Of a stretch of 64,000 nucleotides of DNA, positions 1 to 11,989 are shown in pieces. Under the pieces are notes generated by a model. It saw nothing but the letters and a program-made list of their open reading frames with translations, ran no database searches and was not told the DNA's origin. The translations under genes were made by a program, and so were the position numbers. The DNA comes from Microbotryomycetes sp. JL201 (taxonomy: Eukaryota; Basidiomycota; Microbotryomycetes). How positions within the stretch are numbered: position 1 is the stretch's first letter; each line of letters starts with the position of its first letter. The stretch spans positions 62,001-126,000 of the forward strand of contig JAQYUZ010000012.1 of NCBI GenBank assembly GCA_033819885.1. Reading direction: 5' to 3'.

Positions 1-2005
1 AACCTTCGCCGGCAACAAACGCTGCGGCAGCCAAACGCATGTCACAGTCTGCCGGAAGCCATGGAGGCGATGACATTCACTCCGATGTAAGCTGGCTTGC
101 GGTATCGCGGACGCTTTGTGCTCATGTTAGTTCGTTACAGCTTCTTGCGGCCATCAATTATGTGGACCGCTCATCTTCGCCCCCATTGGTGACGCCAGTC
201 ATTGGAACGCCATCCACCGTCGAGCCCTCTCCAGTGACGCAGCAATCTTCTCAGTTCCACGTTGGGCCACCGAAGCGTGGTTTGTTTGCCAACTCGCCGA
301 TTCTTGAAGACGAAGCTGAACCTGCCAAGGTCGTTGGAGGTCCGGTCGAAACACTCGGCGATGAACCGCGATATACGGCGACATCGACTGCTGCTCCTGT
401 CTCGAGCACTGCAACACCGACGAGCGAGTTTTCCACGGCGCCCTCTTCGTTTCCTTCGAGCTTTGCTCCGAACAAGCGCGCCGAAGAGCGTCTGGCTGCC
501 GCGAAGCTTGCAGAGCAGTCTCAACAAGCCGCTTTTACGCGCCCCGGGCGTCAACCTGGCACTGCCACTCAAACGAAATCGAAAGCTTGGGTTGACAGCG
601 ACGACGACGAGGAAGAGCCAGAAGAAGACGACAGCGATGACGAACCTGCACCACCACGCCCAAATGTCGTACAGCAAACATCGTCTTTTGGTCAGCAGCG
701 ACCTCTCGGCAGTCTTGCACCAAATGACCCCCGTCGACAATCGTATCTCGAGCGCGGTCCGTCACCAGACAACAGGCTCTCGTCACTGCCTCCCTCGCCG
801 ATGAACGCTACCGCGCCTTTGCCGGCTTCTCCGTCCAAGCGGGAGCTTGATTTACGGAATGAGAGCCAAGGTGCGGCTGTCGCTGGCAATATGAAACCGG
901 TTGTCAGTCCTCATGGCCTGCTCCACGCTGGCATCCTCGACAAGGAAGAGAGGTCGGCGCGCGCTCTCGAGCACCAAGCGAGAGAAGGAGGTGGTCCACT
1001 GGTCAATTTGCCTTCTAAGCCGCCGCCACCTCAAACTGGTCTCGTAGGCGCCATTACGTCTTTGGAGCGGGAGAAGGAGCGCACTGGTGGTGTCGGACGA
1101 GCCTTGACGGAGCAGCAACGCGAGCGCAAGTTGGCTGAGCAGGTCCGTGCCACAGGGCGCGATAGCGTGAGATGACAAGCTGATAGTATTTCTCTCTCGA
1201 TGCAGCGCCAACGTCAACTGGATGAGTTACAACGTCAACAGCTGCAGATGCAGATGCAAGCCTATCAGCAAATGCAGATGGCGCAATTTGGTGGCTATGG
1301 TATGCCAGGCATGAATATGGGCATGGGATCAATGAGCGGCATGCCCTCAATGCCGTGGATGGTCCCGCCGGCGAGCGGCTTTGGTGCCTTTCCCGGCAGC
1401 AATATTGGCTCTCCTGCTGGCATGTCGCCTGTCGCAGGTGCCTCACCCGCTCCTGCGAGTCCGACAGCGGCGACGGCACCGTTGCCTGGGTCCATGTCGA
1501 TGGACGCTGTAAGCGAAACGCGAGAGCATGTCAATACCCAATCGCTAACTCTCGTGCTGGCGCGGATCTTTCTTTCAAGGGACAATTCCAACAACACCAG
1601 CAACAAATGTTTGCGGCTCAGCAGGCGGCTCAAGCGGCTGCCCAAGCGGCCTACATGCAAGCGATGGCATCGTTTTCGGCGCCTGTCATCTCGCCCGGCG
1701 GTTCACCGCCTCTGAACCCGACTCAGCAATTTGGGTCGATGACGTCATTCCCTTCAATGCAGTTCAGTCAAGCTGGGTTTTATCCCCCCACGTCTGCCCC
1801 CCTGGGCATGCCTTTTAACCAGTTTGGAGGTTTCAACCCGAACTATCAGCAGCAAGCCGGAGGTGGCGGCCTTGGCATGTCGGGCATGGGAGGCGCAAAT
1901 GCTGATGCCGATGACGAAGCGCGTGGTGGTCCGCACGTCAAGCAAGACTCGAATGGTAGAGTGCCACCTCTGTCGATGCCGCCAGTACGCCCGAATGATG
2001 CCTGA
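1..2005 (+). CDS. Q/M-rich cytoplasmic protein, possibly Skg3/Caf120-like C-terminal part (5' partial)
   Basis: The gene enters from upstream; the frame is open from nt 3 and I see no initiator. Coding pieces: 3-86, 141-1166, 1206-1508, 1580-2005, with introns 87-140, 1167-1205 (39 nt) and 1509-1579, all GT-AG. The product is low complexity: Ser/Pro/Thr-rich, then an acidic DDDEEEPEEDD stretch, then a basic helix (LTEQQRERKLAEQ), then Gln/Met/Gly-rich repeats. This arrangement, with a charged helix before a QM-rich tail, recalls the C-terminus of fungal PH-domain proteins of the Skg3/Caf120 type linked to the CCR4-NOT complex. That is from memory; the PH domain itself would lie upstream. Stop at 2003-2005. 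Confidence 0.6.
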
Positions 2006-2215
2006 AAGAACGAATATGTTTTGGTTTTATTTGTTTTTCTATTTCTAACGACGTTGATATTGTGACTGCTGGCAACACGAAACGGTTTGCTTCTGTCTTG
2101 CAATGACTGCGCGGCGCTCACGTGACCTGGCGGCGGATTTTCCTCGGGCGTCGCCTTTTTTGACGTGCCCGCGATCGCGGGTCCGCTCTGTATGTGGACT
2201 TGTTCCTCGCAGCGC

Positions 2216-4807
2216 ATGCTGTCTAGTCTTCGGTCAACTGCGACGGGCCGTGTTTCACCGCTTGCGTGCTCGTTGTCGTGCTACACATCGAGCTCGAATC
2301 CTTTTACGACCTTGTCCTGGCAGCTCTCGCGCACCTTGCCGCCCACTGCACGCGATAAACACTCGTCGTTTGACAGTACAAAATGCCTCCACTCGGCAGC
2401 ACCAGACCGGCAACGGAAACTGACGGCGCTTGACCGACAAAAGAAGCGCGTTGATCGACAGCGCAAGCAACAGCGCACACAAGACAGACACGAGCGCGAC
2501 CAAGAACGTAGAGCACTGACAAGGAGCGAACAAGTAGCCAAGCAGGCAACAGGGCAGGTCAGGCCGCACTCTTTCTCGTCTCGATGTCTTTGGTTAGCAG
2601 ACTTCAAGACAGCTGCTGAGGTTTGTCGTCATGCAGCAAATCGCGCAATCCCTGCCTGAATGGTCAGATCAAGAGCTCGAAACAGTATACAGAGGCTTGA
2701 TGAACTCGACACCACACGAATTGCGTCAGATTGAAGGGTTGCTCGATGCGCCTGATCAAACCGGATTGTTGCTCAGCGATGGTGCCTGGTCAGAGAAGGC
2801 ATCGCTCGACCGAACAGACAGGTTACGACTGCTGAATGCTCGTGTCGACTCTTTGCGGCTTGGCAACCACGCTCAGGCGGACACGCCACAATCTTCAATC
2901 GAACAAACGCGTGTGTCTGCGTCTTCGCCGCAAGAGATCCTGAACAAAGTTATCCAGCTCCATGTCGGTCGACAACCAACCTTCTCAGCGTCGTCATTGA
3001 CGTCGTCATTGAGGGTAGAGGACCAGCAAGATTTGCCAAGAGGACTGCTCACACGATCAGAGTGGCAAGACGTTGTCCTAGCCTGTGTACGCATCAATGT
3101 TTCAATGCTTTCACTCGTGCCGATCCTGACCTATCCTTTACGATTCCAGGCAGAGGAAGGGTCCGTTCAGGACGTCATGCGAGCTCTTGAGGCTATGCAG
3201 GTACGCATGCCTCAGACCTCCATCCTGCTGCGGCTGACGCATCTTGTATATACAGCAATATGTGCCATTGCAGAATGGCGAAATACTTGCCAGACTTTTG
3301 GAAAAGTGCGCAGATGAAGGACGTCCAAGAGATGCTATGGCGCTGGCACATTTCGCCAAAGAAAGTGAGCTCGCTGGCTGCCTGAAAACGTTCTCGCCAT
3401 AAGCTGATCACGCTCTACTTTAGACGCATTGCCCCTCTCAACAATTGCTCATCACCACGTGCTGCGCTCGCTCGTACCCGACCATCCTGAAATGGCCGTA
3501 CAACACTTGCATTCACTCGAGGCCGCGGGCTACACGCCGCTCATCGAGTCATATACGGTTGTCATTGACCGCTTACTCTCACCCGAGTCGCCGCCTTATC
3601 TCGTTAGTCGAGGATGGGACTTGTACGCTCACACTCGGCTCGTTTCGCATCCGACGCCGAGTGCCAAACTGTTTACGACAATGATTCAAGCGTGTTCGAG
3701 AAGTGCTGTCCCAAGTCCGGAACGAGCGCTCGACTTGTTCACCGAGATGACGACAGACAACAATCTTGTTCCGAGCGAAGAAACCTACAACGCCGTCATT
3801 CGAACGTGTACTCGCGAAGGTTCGCTAGAGAACTATTTCGAAGGGTTGCGTCTGATGAGGCAAATGCTTGATGAAAATATCATGCCGACAAAACACACGT
3901 TTCACGCTCTACTCGAGGGCGCGAGACGGCATGGCGATCTGGCGAGGGCAAGGTGGATGCTCGTCAAGATGGTCGGCGTCGGCGGACACTCGGCGCCGGA
4001 CGCTAATACGCTTGGACTGGTTTTTCAAACCTATTCGACGTACAGGACGCCAATTCGCGGAGCGATTGCAGCTAAGACGCGAGTGCAAGCCGAAATCGCC
4101 GTTTCCGGGTCCCAAAGGGATTCAGGAGAAAGCAGTGTTCTGGGGGAAACAGCGCAGGAACCCGTTCGAGCTGGCGATGATGACAGCGAGGCAGCTGGTG
4201 GAGACGCACACCTTGATTCGAAAGGCGAGATGATCGAGCTCCTCGGCGAAGACAGCTTGTTTTATCCTGGGCCCTTGCCTCAGACTACGAGCGAAGTGCT
4301 TCAGGAGGCTCGAATTCTCTTTCTACAGTGCTCTCAACACCGGATACGTGATTCCGATGTCGCGCCCCGCCGCTCAGCTTCGTTCGCCGATGTTCGACCA
4401 ACAACTTTTTTGCTCAACTCGTACCAAAGCGTGTTGGCTCGACACGCACCATTCAACGACTTTGTTCAATTTTTCGACGCCGAGTGGACGGGATTGAACA
4501 TCCGCAAGAATAGATTTACTTTCGAGGAGGCTATGCTCAGGAGTGAGACGGCAAAGAACAGGGAAGCCGGGTTGGCATTTGCAAGGAAGGTGTTTGAGGA
4601 ATGGAAAGAAGTATCGCAATTGGCTCGGCATGCACGAAATCCAGAACCACGAGTCGCGAACGGTGTCGAGTCGGAATGCGGGCACTCAGACGACCAAACT
4701 GACGTCGGACAGGGTGTCAACGTTTCTCGAATGTGGGCGAGCATGATCCGCCACCTGGCGAGGTAAGCACTGTCCTCAATTACCCGGAAAAGGTCAGCAG
4801 TCTGACG

Positions 4808-4842
<35 letters not shown>

Positions 4843-5290
4843 GTCCTGTCCCTCTCCCGGTCCCAGGTGCTTTCAACTTGACGATGCAAAGGCGCTTTTG
4901 CAGAGATTTTACGAACAGTATCCGCCTGGCGACATTATCAAACAAGCTCACATGCAGTCTGTCCAAGCAAGATCGCTACCTCGTCAACCTTCACTAGTTC
5001 GCATGTCCTCGTCCTTGTACCCCGAGACGATCGTCGGCAGCAAAGGGCGGCTGTTTGGTCAAGACCACGTGCCTTACTTGTTGTTTGAACAAGTCAAAGT
5101 CTTGCACCTCAGGTTGGCCAACATTGAAGACGAACAAGGCGTGAAACTTGTCGCTCAGGTGTGTGGTGACTATGCCAAGGCTGTCAAAGTTGCCGACAAA
5201 ATTCGAAACGAGGCGCTTCCCCTGGTCGGAGACAAGGTCGGACGAACAGACAAAGTTCAGCAGGAAAGAACACGTGCAATCAGGCAGTAG
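2216..5290 (+). CDS. mitochondrial pentatricopeptide-repeat (PPR) protein
   Basis: Five exons: 2216-2557, 2601-3200, 3256-3364, 3424-4762, 4867-5290; about 937 residues. The chosen ATG opens a Ser/Arg-rich, acid-poor leader (MLSSLRSTATGRVS) typical of mitochondrial presequences; an in-frame ATG at 2165 is the alternative. A basic coiled segment follows (RQKKRVDRQRKQQ). From exon 3 on there are helical-pair repeats with PPR spacing, for example ILARLLEKCADEGRPRDAMA, DLFTEMTTDNNLVPSEETYN and GLRLMRQMLDENIMPTKHTF. PPR proteins bind organellar RNA and control its stability or translation; the target here cannot be told. The acceptor of intron 1 could be 2600 or 2612, both in frame. Intron 4 carries a TC microsatellite. 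Confidence 0.8.
4811..4840 (+). repeat. (TC)n microsatellite inside a PPR-gene intron
   Basis: About 15 TC units lie in intron 4763-4866 of the PPR gene, 27 nt upstream of its acceptor AG at 4865-4866, so the repeat extends the polypyrimidine tract. Confidence 0.9.
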
Positions 5291-5541
5291 ATCGGCTGAT
5301 TGACTTGATAGGCGATCCGTTGATAGGATCCGTCTCGTAACGACAAGAGTTTGAGCCGATTGCAAAAAAAAAAAGATCGTTTGCGGAATATCGTTCACAA
5401 TATACAAAAGGTGAGGAGAGGGCACAACCTGAACAACCATCGAACTTGTACAAGTACACTGAGAGTCGGAAGGATCCAACCGATCTCTACTTTGAAATTG
5501 TCTTCTCTGTCGATAGCCAAACCACAGTCAGAATCCAGTTG

Positions 5542-6318
5542 TCAGTTGTCATGTGAAAAGCCAAGCATGAGGGCAAGCTTACCAAGCAGGTCCTGTTGCA
5601 GCCAAGGAAAAGTCAGTCCCCGGGAATTGAATGATGTCAAGCACATTGTTGTGCACAGTTTCGGTCTACTGACCTTTGCCTCGTTAACCTTTGAAGCCAA
5701 GTACGGACTTCCTCCTCGATCAGGGTGATTTCTGCTCGTGCCACTGTCGTCAATCACAGTACTCGACCGTTGAGATCCATATTGTACTCACGCGAGCATG
5801 ATGCGTCGGTGTGCGTCCTTGAGGCGATTCAAGGTCATGTGGCTCTCCCTAGGGACGTGCGGAGGAAGAGAGACAGAGAGGCAGGCGACGAAGAACATTG
5901 TCAGTACACTATGGGCTTGAATTTGGGACGAGTGCTAGCGTGCGCGTGATTGGCTGCAGAAGTTTGCTTCCAGCTTTCGATCGAGTTCCGGAGCGACACC
6001 ATTGCCGTGGCCGGCGAAACATGACAAGCCAGTGCCGCGGTCGGCGTCTCTCTCGAGACCGTGTCCGTATTGTGCACGATGCACTTGATGTCGGTTATGT
6101 GCGTCTTACCTCAGGCCGAGGATCTGGGCCGCCTCTTTCCGGTCCATCCTGTGCTGGAAGCCGCCCTTGACCCACTCATCGCCGGCCCTTCTTTGGCCTG
6201 CGAGTGCTTGCATCATCGGTGACAGCTTTGCGCCGTTCTTTGCGGCTGCGCGGAGCGACATGCGCGCGGCGGTCGCGACGCCGACCAAGGCGGCCGTCCC
6301 GAGCACGAGGCTGCTCAT
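5542..6318 (-). CDS. PAM18: Pam18/Tim14, J-protein of the mitochondrial import motor
   Basis: Four exons read on the minus strand: 6318-6110, 5848-5792, 5731-5674, 5592-5542; 124 residues, close to the family length for short fungal forms. Exon 1 has an N-terminal membrane segment (SSLVLGTAALVGVATAARM) and the family signature GGFQHRMDRKEAAQILGL. Exon 2 gives helix II (RLKDAHRRIMLA). Exon 3 supplies the HPD motif of the J-domain (NHPDRGGSPYLASKVNEAK). Pam18 sits in the inner membrane and stimulates mtHsp70 ATPase to pull preproteins into the matrix. All introns are GT-AG and keep the frame across the motif. The gene is divergent from the MIM1-domain gene, with 167 nt between start codons. Confidence 0.95.
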
Positions 6319-6485
6319 TTGCAAGGTGATAGCGCGCAGTCGGAAGGGGTCTTTGATGTGAGTGTGCAGATCAAGGCGGGAGCGTTGGCCGTATGACGTG
6401 TGCGAGGTGTGCAAACCGTCAAAAACTTGGCGGCAGGTTTTCCGTTTGTGCCTGATCGGACGACGACGGTCGAGTCGAGCGAGCG
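6319..6485. promoter_or_regulatory. shared divergent promoter of PAM18 and the MIM1-domain gene
   Basis: 167 nt separate the two start codons, one on each strand. No TATA box is evident. Both products act in mitochondrial protein import. Confidence 0.5.
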
Positions 6486-9096
6486 ATGGCGCAGACGGCG
6501 CCGCCAAGGGTTCCCTTTCAGCACGGAGCAGCAGCGACCAACGGCCAGCAGCCGCAGCCGCACGCGAAACCACCGGCGGCGGCTCAGCGCAAGCGCGGAG
6601 GTGCTGCTCGCATGAGCGCTCCGCCTCCTGCTGCTCCTGCGCCCCAAGTGCCACCGTCTCCGAGCGAGTTTCCCTCTCTCGGCGGCTCGTCCAGCCCGCC
6701 CGTGGTGCCACAACCTCCGCCGGCAGCCACGGTCGTCGTCCCTGACAGCTCGCAGGCGTCATGGGCGACCGTGTCGAGCGCGGTCAGGCCACAGGCGCCC
6801 AAGGGCTCAGTCGTCAGCCGCTTGCAGCCGTCTTCGACTGGCCCGACGAGCCCTTACTCGAGGCCGACGCCATCGAGCGAGCCCGCAGCCGCAAGCTCGG
6901 CAGCCGCGACAAAGCTGCCGAGGCATCAGCATTCGACCGGAGCCGGTCCATCAAAACGAGCTGGCTCATTGCCGCGTTCTTCAACAACGTCCGCCGCCCT
7001 CTCTGCCTCGTCTTCAAATCACGGCAAAAAGAAACCCGCGGCTGGCCATCGCAAATCCCAGTCTCAGTCGCGCCTGCCGACTTATTCCGCCCACAGCTCG
7101 GGCTCTCAGCATCTGCACCAGCAATATAATCCTGCTGCAAACAACACCGTACCTGCGACACTGCTCAAACCGTTGTCACCGAAAAGCTCTAGCTTGTCAC
7201 CGCTCGCTCCTTCCTTCTCATTCAAACCTCGCTCGTCCACGTCACCACAAAGTTCTTCTGCGCCGACCTCATCAACAGAGTCGTCACCTGCAAGACGAAC
7301 ATCCTCTTCTGCTCCTCGACAGCCGCTAAATGACATACCGCACTTTGTCGAAGACCTTCCGCCGAATGCACCAGATGACGAACCGTCATCCTCGTCGTCA
7401 TCATCCCTCCTACTTGATGAGCAGGCTCCTGTCGGACTGGGTCTGACAGAAGCAAGCGAGATGAACGAGTCTAAACCGACTGTGCAGCAACATCAAGAGC
7501 AGCGAGATGCATTACTCGTGGATGAGCAACCGCCGAGCTCGGCCGTCCGAGACGAGCAAGCAGCCAACGACAGCGACGACGTGGCAAGCACGGTCCCCGA
7601 AGCCGCTCAGCCGGAAAAGATTGAAGAAAGCCCGGCATCTCAGGCTGAAGTCATTGCAGAGGACACGCGATTGCCAGAGCCTTTGGTGCACGCGCTGGAG
7701 AACAAGGTCGAAGACGCCGTTGCGACCGCAGCAGCAGAAAAACCAGAGCATGTCTCCGAAGGGTTGACAGAACAGGCGGTCTTACCGGAGCCACTGGTCC
7801 ATGCGATCGAGAACAAGGTCGAGCGAGAACAGCAAGAGACTGCGGTCACTCAAGAGATGGCGGAGGAGCAGTCTTCCACGCCAGCCTTCAAACACAAGAT
7901 TGAGCAAGCAGCCTCGGCCGTTGAACACCAACCGAGCTCAGACGGACCCTCCGCTGATGAGGCAGATTTGGCGACGGCGGTTGAACAAGTGCCTGCTGCG
8001 CTTGCTCAGAGACGAGATCAGCAAGAGCAACTTTTGACGACCGCGACGGATGACATTCCAGTAACAGCAGAAGAAATTGCCGCTGAAGAGTCGCTGGCGG
8101 ATGTCTTGGACGTTGACGAGTTGCCGGCAAACGAGCTCAAGGAGGAGATGGACAAGCTCGAGACAGCGCAGGTCACGGAGGTGCAGCCACAGCAGATGTC
8201 ATCAACTGACGAAGCGAAGGCACTGGCGGCGAAGGCTCCGAGCCGAGATGTGGGCGATGAGGTTGACGGGCCCGCACACGTTCGATCATGCTCAGCGCCG
8301 ACATGGGAGCCGTTTGAAGATCCAGAGTCTTTGCCAGCTGCCATCTCGCAAACTCGTATCGAAGAGGGCCAGAACGATGCGATCCTGGACCACAAGGGTG
8401 AAAATGAAGGCGACGAGGACGAGTCGTCTACGCCACGTCCAGTCGTAACGCAGACAGCTTTGTCTAGCCAGCACCCGACGCGAGATCAGTCTACGGCCGA
8501 ATCGGATGCAGTATCAGTTGAGCAACGACCGATCTCAGAAGAGCAGACGACGTCGTCGACAGACCTGGTCACGTCAGACGACACCGCCCGGCGGCCACCG
8601 ACCGACAATGGCAGCAGCGGGAACGGTGACGGCGGCCGTGATCCCAATTCTGACGAGGCGCCTAGTCTTACGATGGCGATCGTAAATGCATGGCACTCGA
8701 CAACGTGGGCCAAGCGTATTCCGGCCATTATCGCATCCATTGCTATCAACTTTGGCCTGCCTTTCGTCAACGGCGTCATGCTTGGTATGTCTCGCGATTC
8801 CATCTCAGACGCGTCCAAATCAAAAGTCTGATTCTGCATTCTGTCTTGTGCATGCAGGCTTTGGAGAATTGTTTGCAAGGAATTGGATCGGCATTCGTAT
8901 GGGCTGGGGCAATCCGTTCCGCGCACCAGGTCTGTCGTCAGAACCTCCAGCGTCGGGTGCACGAACGAATACTGCAAATGTTGGTCTCCGAGGATCGTCA
9001 ACGTCACCGAATCACCCGTTGAGCGGCAGTGCGGGCGTCAGAACAGCAGTCGAAGCTGCCGAACAAGAAGCTCTAGACTTGGCTCACCACGCGTGA
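6486..9096 (+). CDS. large disordered protein ending in a MIM1/TOM13 outer-membrane domain
   Basis: Two exons, 6486-8784 and 8858-9096, about 845 residues. Residues 1-740 are low complexity: basic/Pro/Ser-rich at first, with the motif PSEFPSLGG, then strongly acidic (many EQ, DE). A duplicated 14-residue unit, LPEPLVHALENKVE and LPEPLVHAIENKVE, lies near residues 395-450. The C-terminus carries the Mim1/Tom13 signature: a hydrophobic helix (IIASIAINFGLPFVNGVMLG) running over the exon junction into FGELFARNWIGIRMGWGNPF. Mim1 forms the MIM complex that inserts helical outer-membrane proteins. Yeast Mim1 is only about 113 residues, so the long N-terminus is the odd part. An in-frame ATG at 6612 could give a slightly shorter product. 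Confidence 0.8.
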
Positions 9097-9305
9097 GGAA
9101 CGATGACGTATATCCTACTTGCATGCCATTATTTTCTTTGTAGCACTTGAAGCCTTTTCGATCGTTACCACTACATTTCACACCACTTTTGACCCTTTAG
9201 ACCTGCTGTTTTCGCTGAACTGAACAAGTCCACCTGCCAGATGAAGAGGAGAAAACACGAGAGCTTCGCGATCGAGTGCGTGAATAAGAAAATGTGGTTC
9301 TCGGA

Positions 9306-11935
9306 TTACAAGCCATGTCTCGCCAGCTCAGTCTGCTCGATGAGCTTTGACCATACTTTTCTCACAAACTCTGCCGCCTCCTCGTCCAGAACCTGTTAAT
9401 AGACCCGAAAAAAAAAACAAATTTTGTCAGCTGAATCGTTCTAGAACGAATCGTTGTAAGGACAGGAAACCGAGGTACTGACTGGTTCAAGTTCCTCGAC
9501 GAGTTCGGCAGGTGGTTTGTGAGCTTTAAGGTGTGCGCTGACGGCGCTCAAAAGCTCGTCTTCTTCAAACCCAAGAGACTCAACAATCAGATTGCGAACA
9601 AAAGGCTCCAAGCGCAGGAGTACGAGTTTCTGTTGAAACGAGGTGAAACAAGTATAAAAGTCAGTCGAAGATTTGCACGCGGATCCTCGTCCGAAGGATG
9701 TTCCGCGACGATCACGTCGAGAATAAATCGTGTCTGGGCCATAACAATCATGCAGCCGAGCCGAGTCAGGCTGCTTCCGCAAAGGGAAAAGGGAGGTACA
9801 CGATGAGGGGTTAGACGAGCAGAAGAACTGTGCGCACCTCGTTAACGACATTCCACCTGATCTTGTAGTCCCACAGAGCATCTTTCGACCGAGGGACCCT
9901 GTCTACGATTTCTCGGGCTTTGCGGTCTCTTTCGCTTCGCGACATGTTGGCGACTTGCTCCTTGATGTCCTCTTCATCGTCAGAATAGCTCAGCGGAATC
10001 AATTCGCGCTTGCGCTTTCCCTCTTCCTCGTCATCACCAGACATGAGGACGGCAGGTCTCGCAGGCGCAGCTGGTTTTGGTGCAGGCTTGGCGACAGATC
10101 CGAACGACAGCTTGACCACGGGTTCATCGCCATTGGCAGGCTTGAGGCCACCTTGCGTGCCGTTGCCGCCCATGCCGGCGAAGAAGTCTGCACTCAAAAA
10201 GTCGTCCGAAGCTTTTGAAGCTGCAGCTAATTGCTCTTGCTCTCGCTTGCGATCTCGCTCGTCGGCTTCTTGCTCTCGCTGACGGTTTTGCCGGCGCTGA
10301 GCGCGCCACCTTTGCCTATGCGCCGATTGAAGGGGGTCAGGTCCTTGCCAAAAACATTCACAGCCCAAATGCTGGGCCTTGTCGCCGCTTCAGGCAAACT
10401 TGCCTATCAGCGTAGAATGATTCTCGCCCTCGATCCATCTCCTTGTCATCGTCCCAGTCCTCCAGCCGCTCGGACATTATTTTTCGATCACGAGCTTCTC
10501 TCTCGTCATTCTGACGATCCCTGTCCTGCTGCCTTTCGACGTTCTTGATCCGCATGCGTTCTTGATTTTCGACTCGACGCTCTCGCTAAATTAATGACAA
10601 CATCAGCGCATGAGGGACCCACAGGGGAAAGAGCGTTGCCTACGTCTTTGTAAGCCGCTTCCGCCTCTTTCCGTGCGCGTTCTATCCTTTCGCGCTCCTT
10701 TTCTTCGTCGTCGAGCTGAGTTCCTTGAGCGACAAACCCGATCGGCTTGTTGAACGATTGCGGGTCCGGCTTGGCAGCAGGCGAGCCTTGGCTGTCTGTC
10801 GCTTGGCCCCATGATCTCGCTTGACTCTGCCGTCTCGGTGCGATAGCTGCGGCTTTTGGCAAGGCCGCCTCTTGTTCGACCTCGCCTCGTTTTTTCGACA
10901 CACGCTCTCGAAACATGGCAATCTCGCTCGTGATGACTACGCGCTGCTCTTCCGGCAATTCATTCTCGTCCAGATCATTCAGGCGCGATGGTACGCTGTC
11001 ACCTTGTCTCGACGATGAACCGTCTTGCTGTGCATCGAGGCTGCCTCCGGCGTGCATCCGTTCGACAATCTGCCTCAAATCGTTCTTGGTCTGTTCGAGG
11101 TATTCTGTCGTCGACTGTGCAAAATCAATGGGAAAGGCTACCAGGTCAGCTAGAGCTATAGGGTGCAAGTGCCGAAGAGGTCAAACGCACGTCGTCCTTG
11201 ACGCGGCTCTTTTCGTACTCTTCCAGGCGCGCCTTTACTTTTTCGTCCGCTTTGATCAACAGGGCTTTCTCCTGTCCAGCCTTGCTCTTGAGCTTGACGC
11301 CGTTGACGGCCTCGAGCGCTCGCAAGACTGATTCAGGGTCGCCGTACTCGACAAACCCAAACGCCGGAGTGGGTCTTTTAAGCGTCAAAACTGGTCCGGC
11401 GGCCTGAGTGAACCCACAAATCGCAGAATGTCAGTGTGATCCCGTGGACGTGGACGAGAGATGCGAATGCAGAGACTGACGCCGACTATGCGCTCGAGCC
11501 ACGCGTCCGATACTCCGTCAGCGATGCTGCCGACGAACAGCGAGAATTTTTCGCCGTTCCATCCTTCCGAAGTTGGGACTGTTGGAAAATGGGGCGCTTG
11601 TTGTTGTGGTTGCGGCTGCTGCTGCTGCTGCTGTGGACTGCCCTGCAGATTTGGCGGCGGCGGCAAGTTTGGCGCGGCGCCGTACGAGCCGAGGCCGGCA
11701 TGCCGTGGTTGTCCGCCGCCGTAGCCTGGTCTGGGCCCTCCTGCTCCGCCATAGCCGTAGTTTGAGCCTGGCGGCGGTGCGCCGTACGGCGAGCCGTAGC
11801 CGCCAGGCGGACTCTGTTGCCAACCAGCGGCACCGCCCTGCGGCGGTCCATACCCTGTGTCGAAGCCAAGTGTCAGTCTTGAGGAAACCCTGGGTCGTGA
11901 CGTGCCGCGCGTGCTGGCATACCTCCTCCGTACAT
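9306..11935 (-). CDS. RBM25/Snu71-like U1 snRNP-associated splicing factor (RRM + PWI)
   Basis: Eight exons on the minus strand: 11935-11923, 11854-11481, 11403-11191, 11114-10644, 10585-10404, 10315-9838, 9629-9483, 9392-9306; 654 residues. Order: Gly/Tyr/Pro-rich start and a Gln run, an RRM split by an intron (FSLFVGSIADGVSDAWLERI ... TPAFGFVEYGDPESVLRALE), a long Arg/Glu-rich region (RERRVENQERMRIKNVE), and a C-terminal PWI domain (DALWDYKIRWNVVNE, FVRNLIVESLGFEEDELL). RBM25 and yeast Snu71 act with U1 snRNP at 5' splice sites. Only 13 coding nt lie in exon 1. Intron 10316-10403 has a GC donor (AG|GCAAGT); reading through it meets a stop, while splicing restores the R/E-rich frame. Confidence 0.88.
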
Positions 11936-11989
11936 GGCCTAAGCGGAAATCGAACGAGCTTCGCGCTCCTTTTGGCTTTGAGCCGACCC
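11936..11989. promoter_or_regulatory. 54-nt gap between divergent RBM25-like and SET genes
   Basis: The two ATGs are only 54 nt apart on opposite strands, so the 5' UTRs and promoters must overlap or extend into the neighbouring coding sequence. Confidence 0.6.

Noticed and set aside
171-740. A 189-codon minus-strand frame over the first gene.
   Set aside because: Arg/Ser-rich composition typical of an antisense shadow of a Ser/Pro/Glu-rich coding exon.
6106-6762. A 218-codon minus-strand frame containing the start of Pam18.
   Set aside because: Upstream of the ATG at 6318 it is antisense to the MIM1-domain gene and has no Pam18-like sequence; the short start gives the normal protein length.
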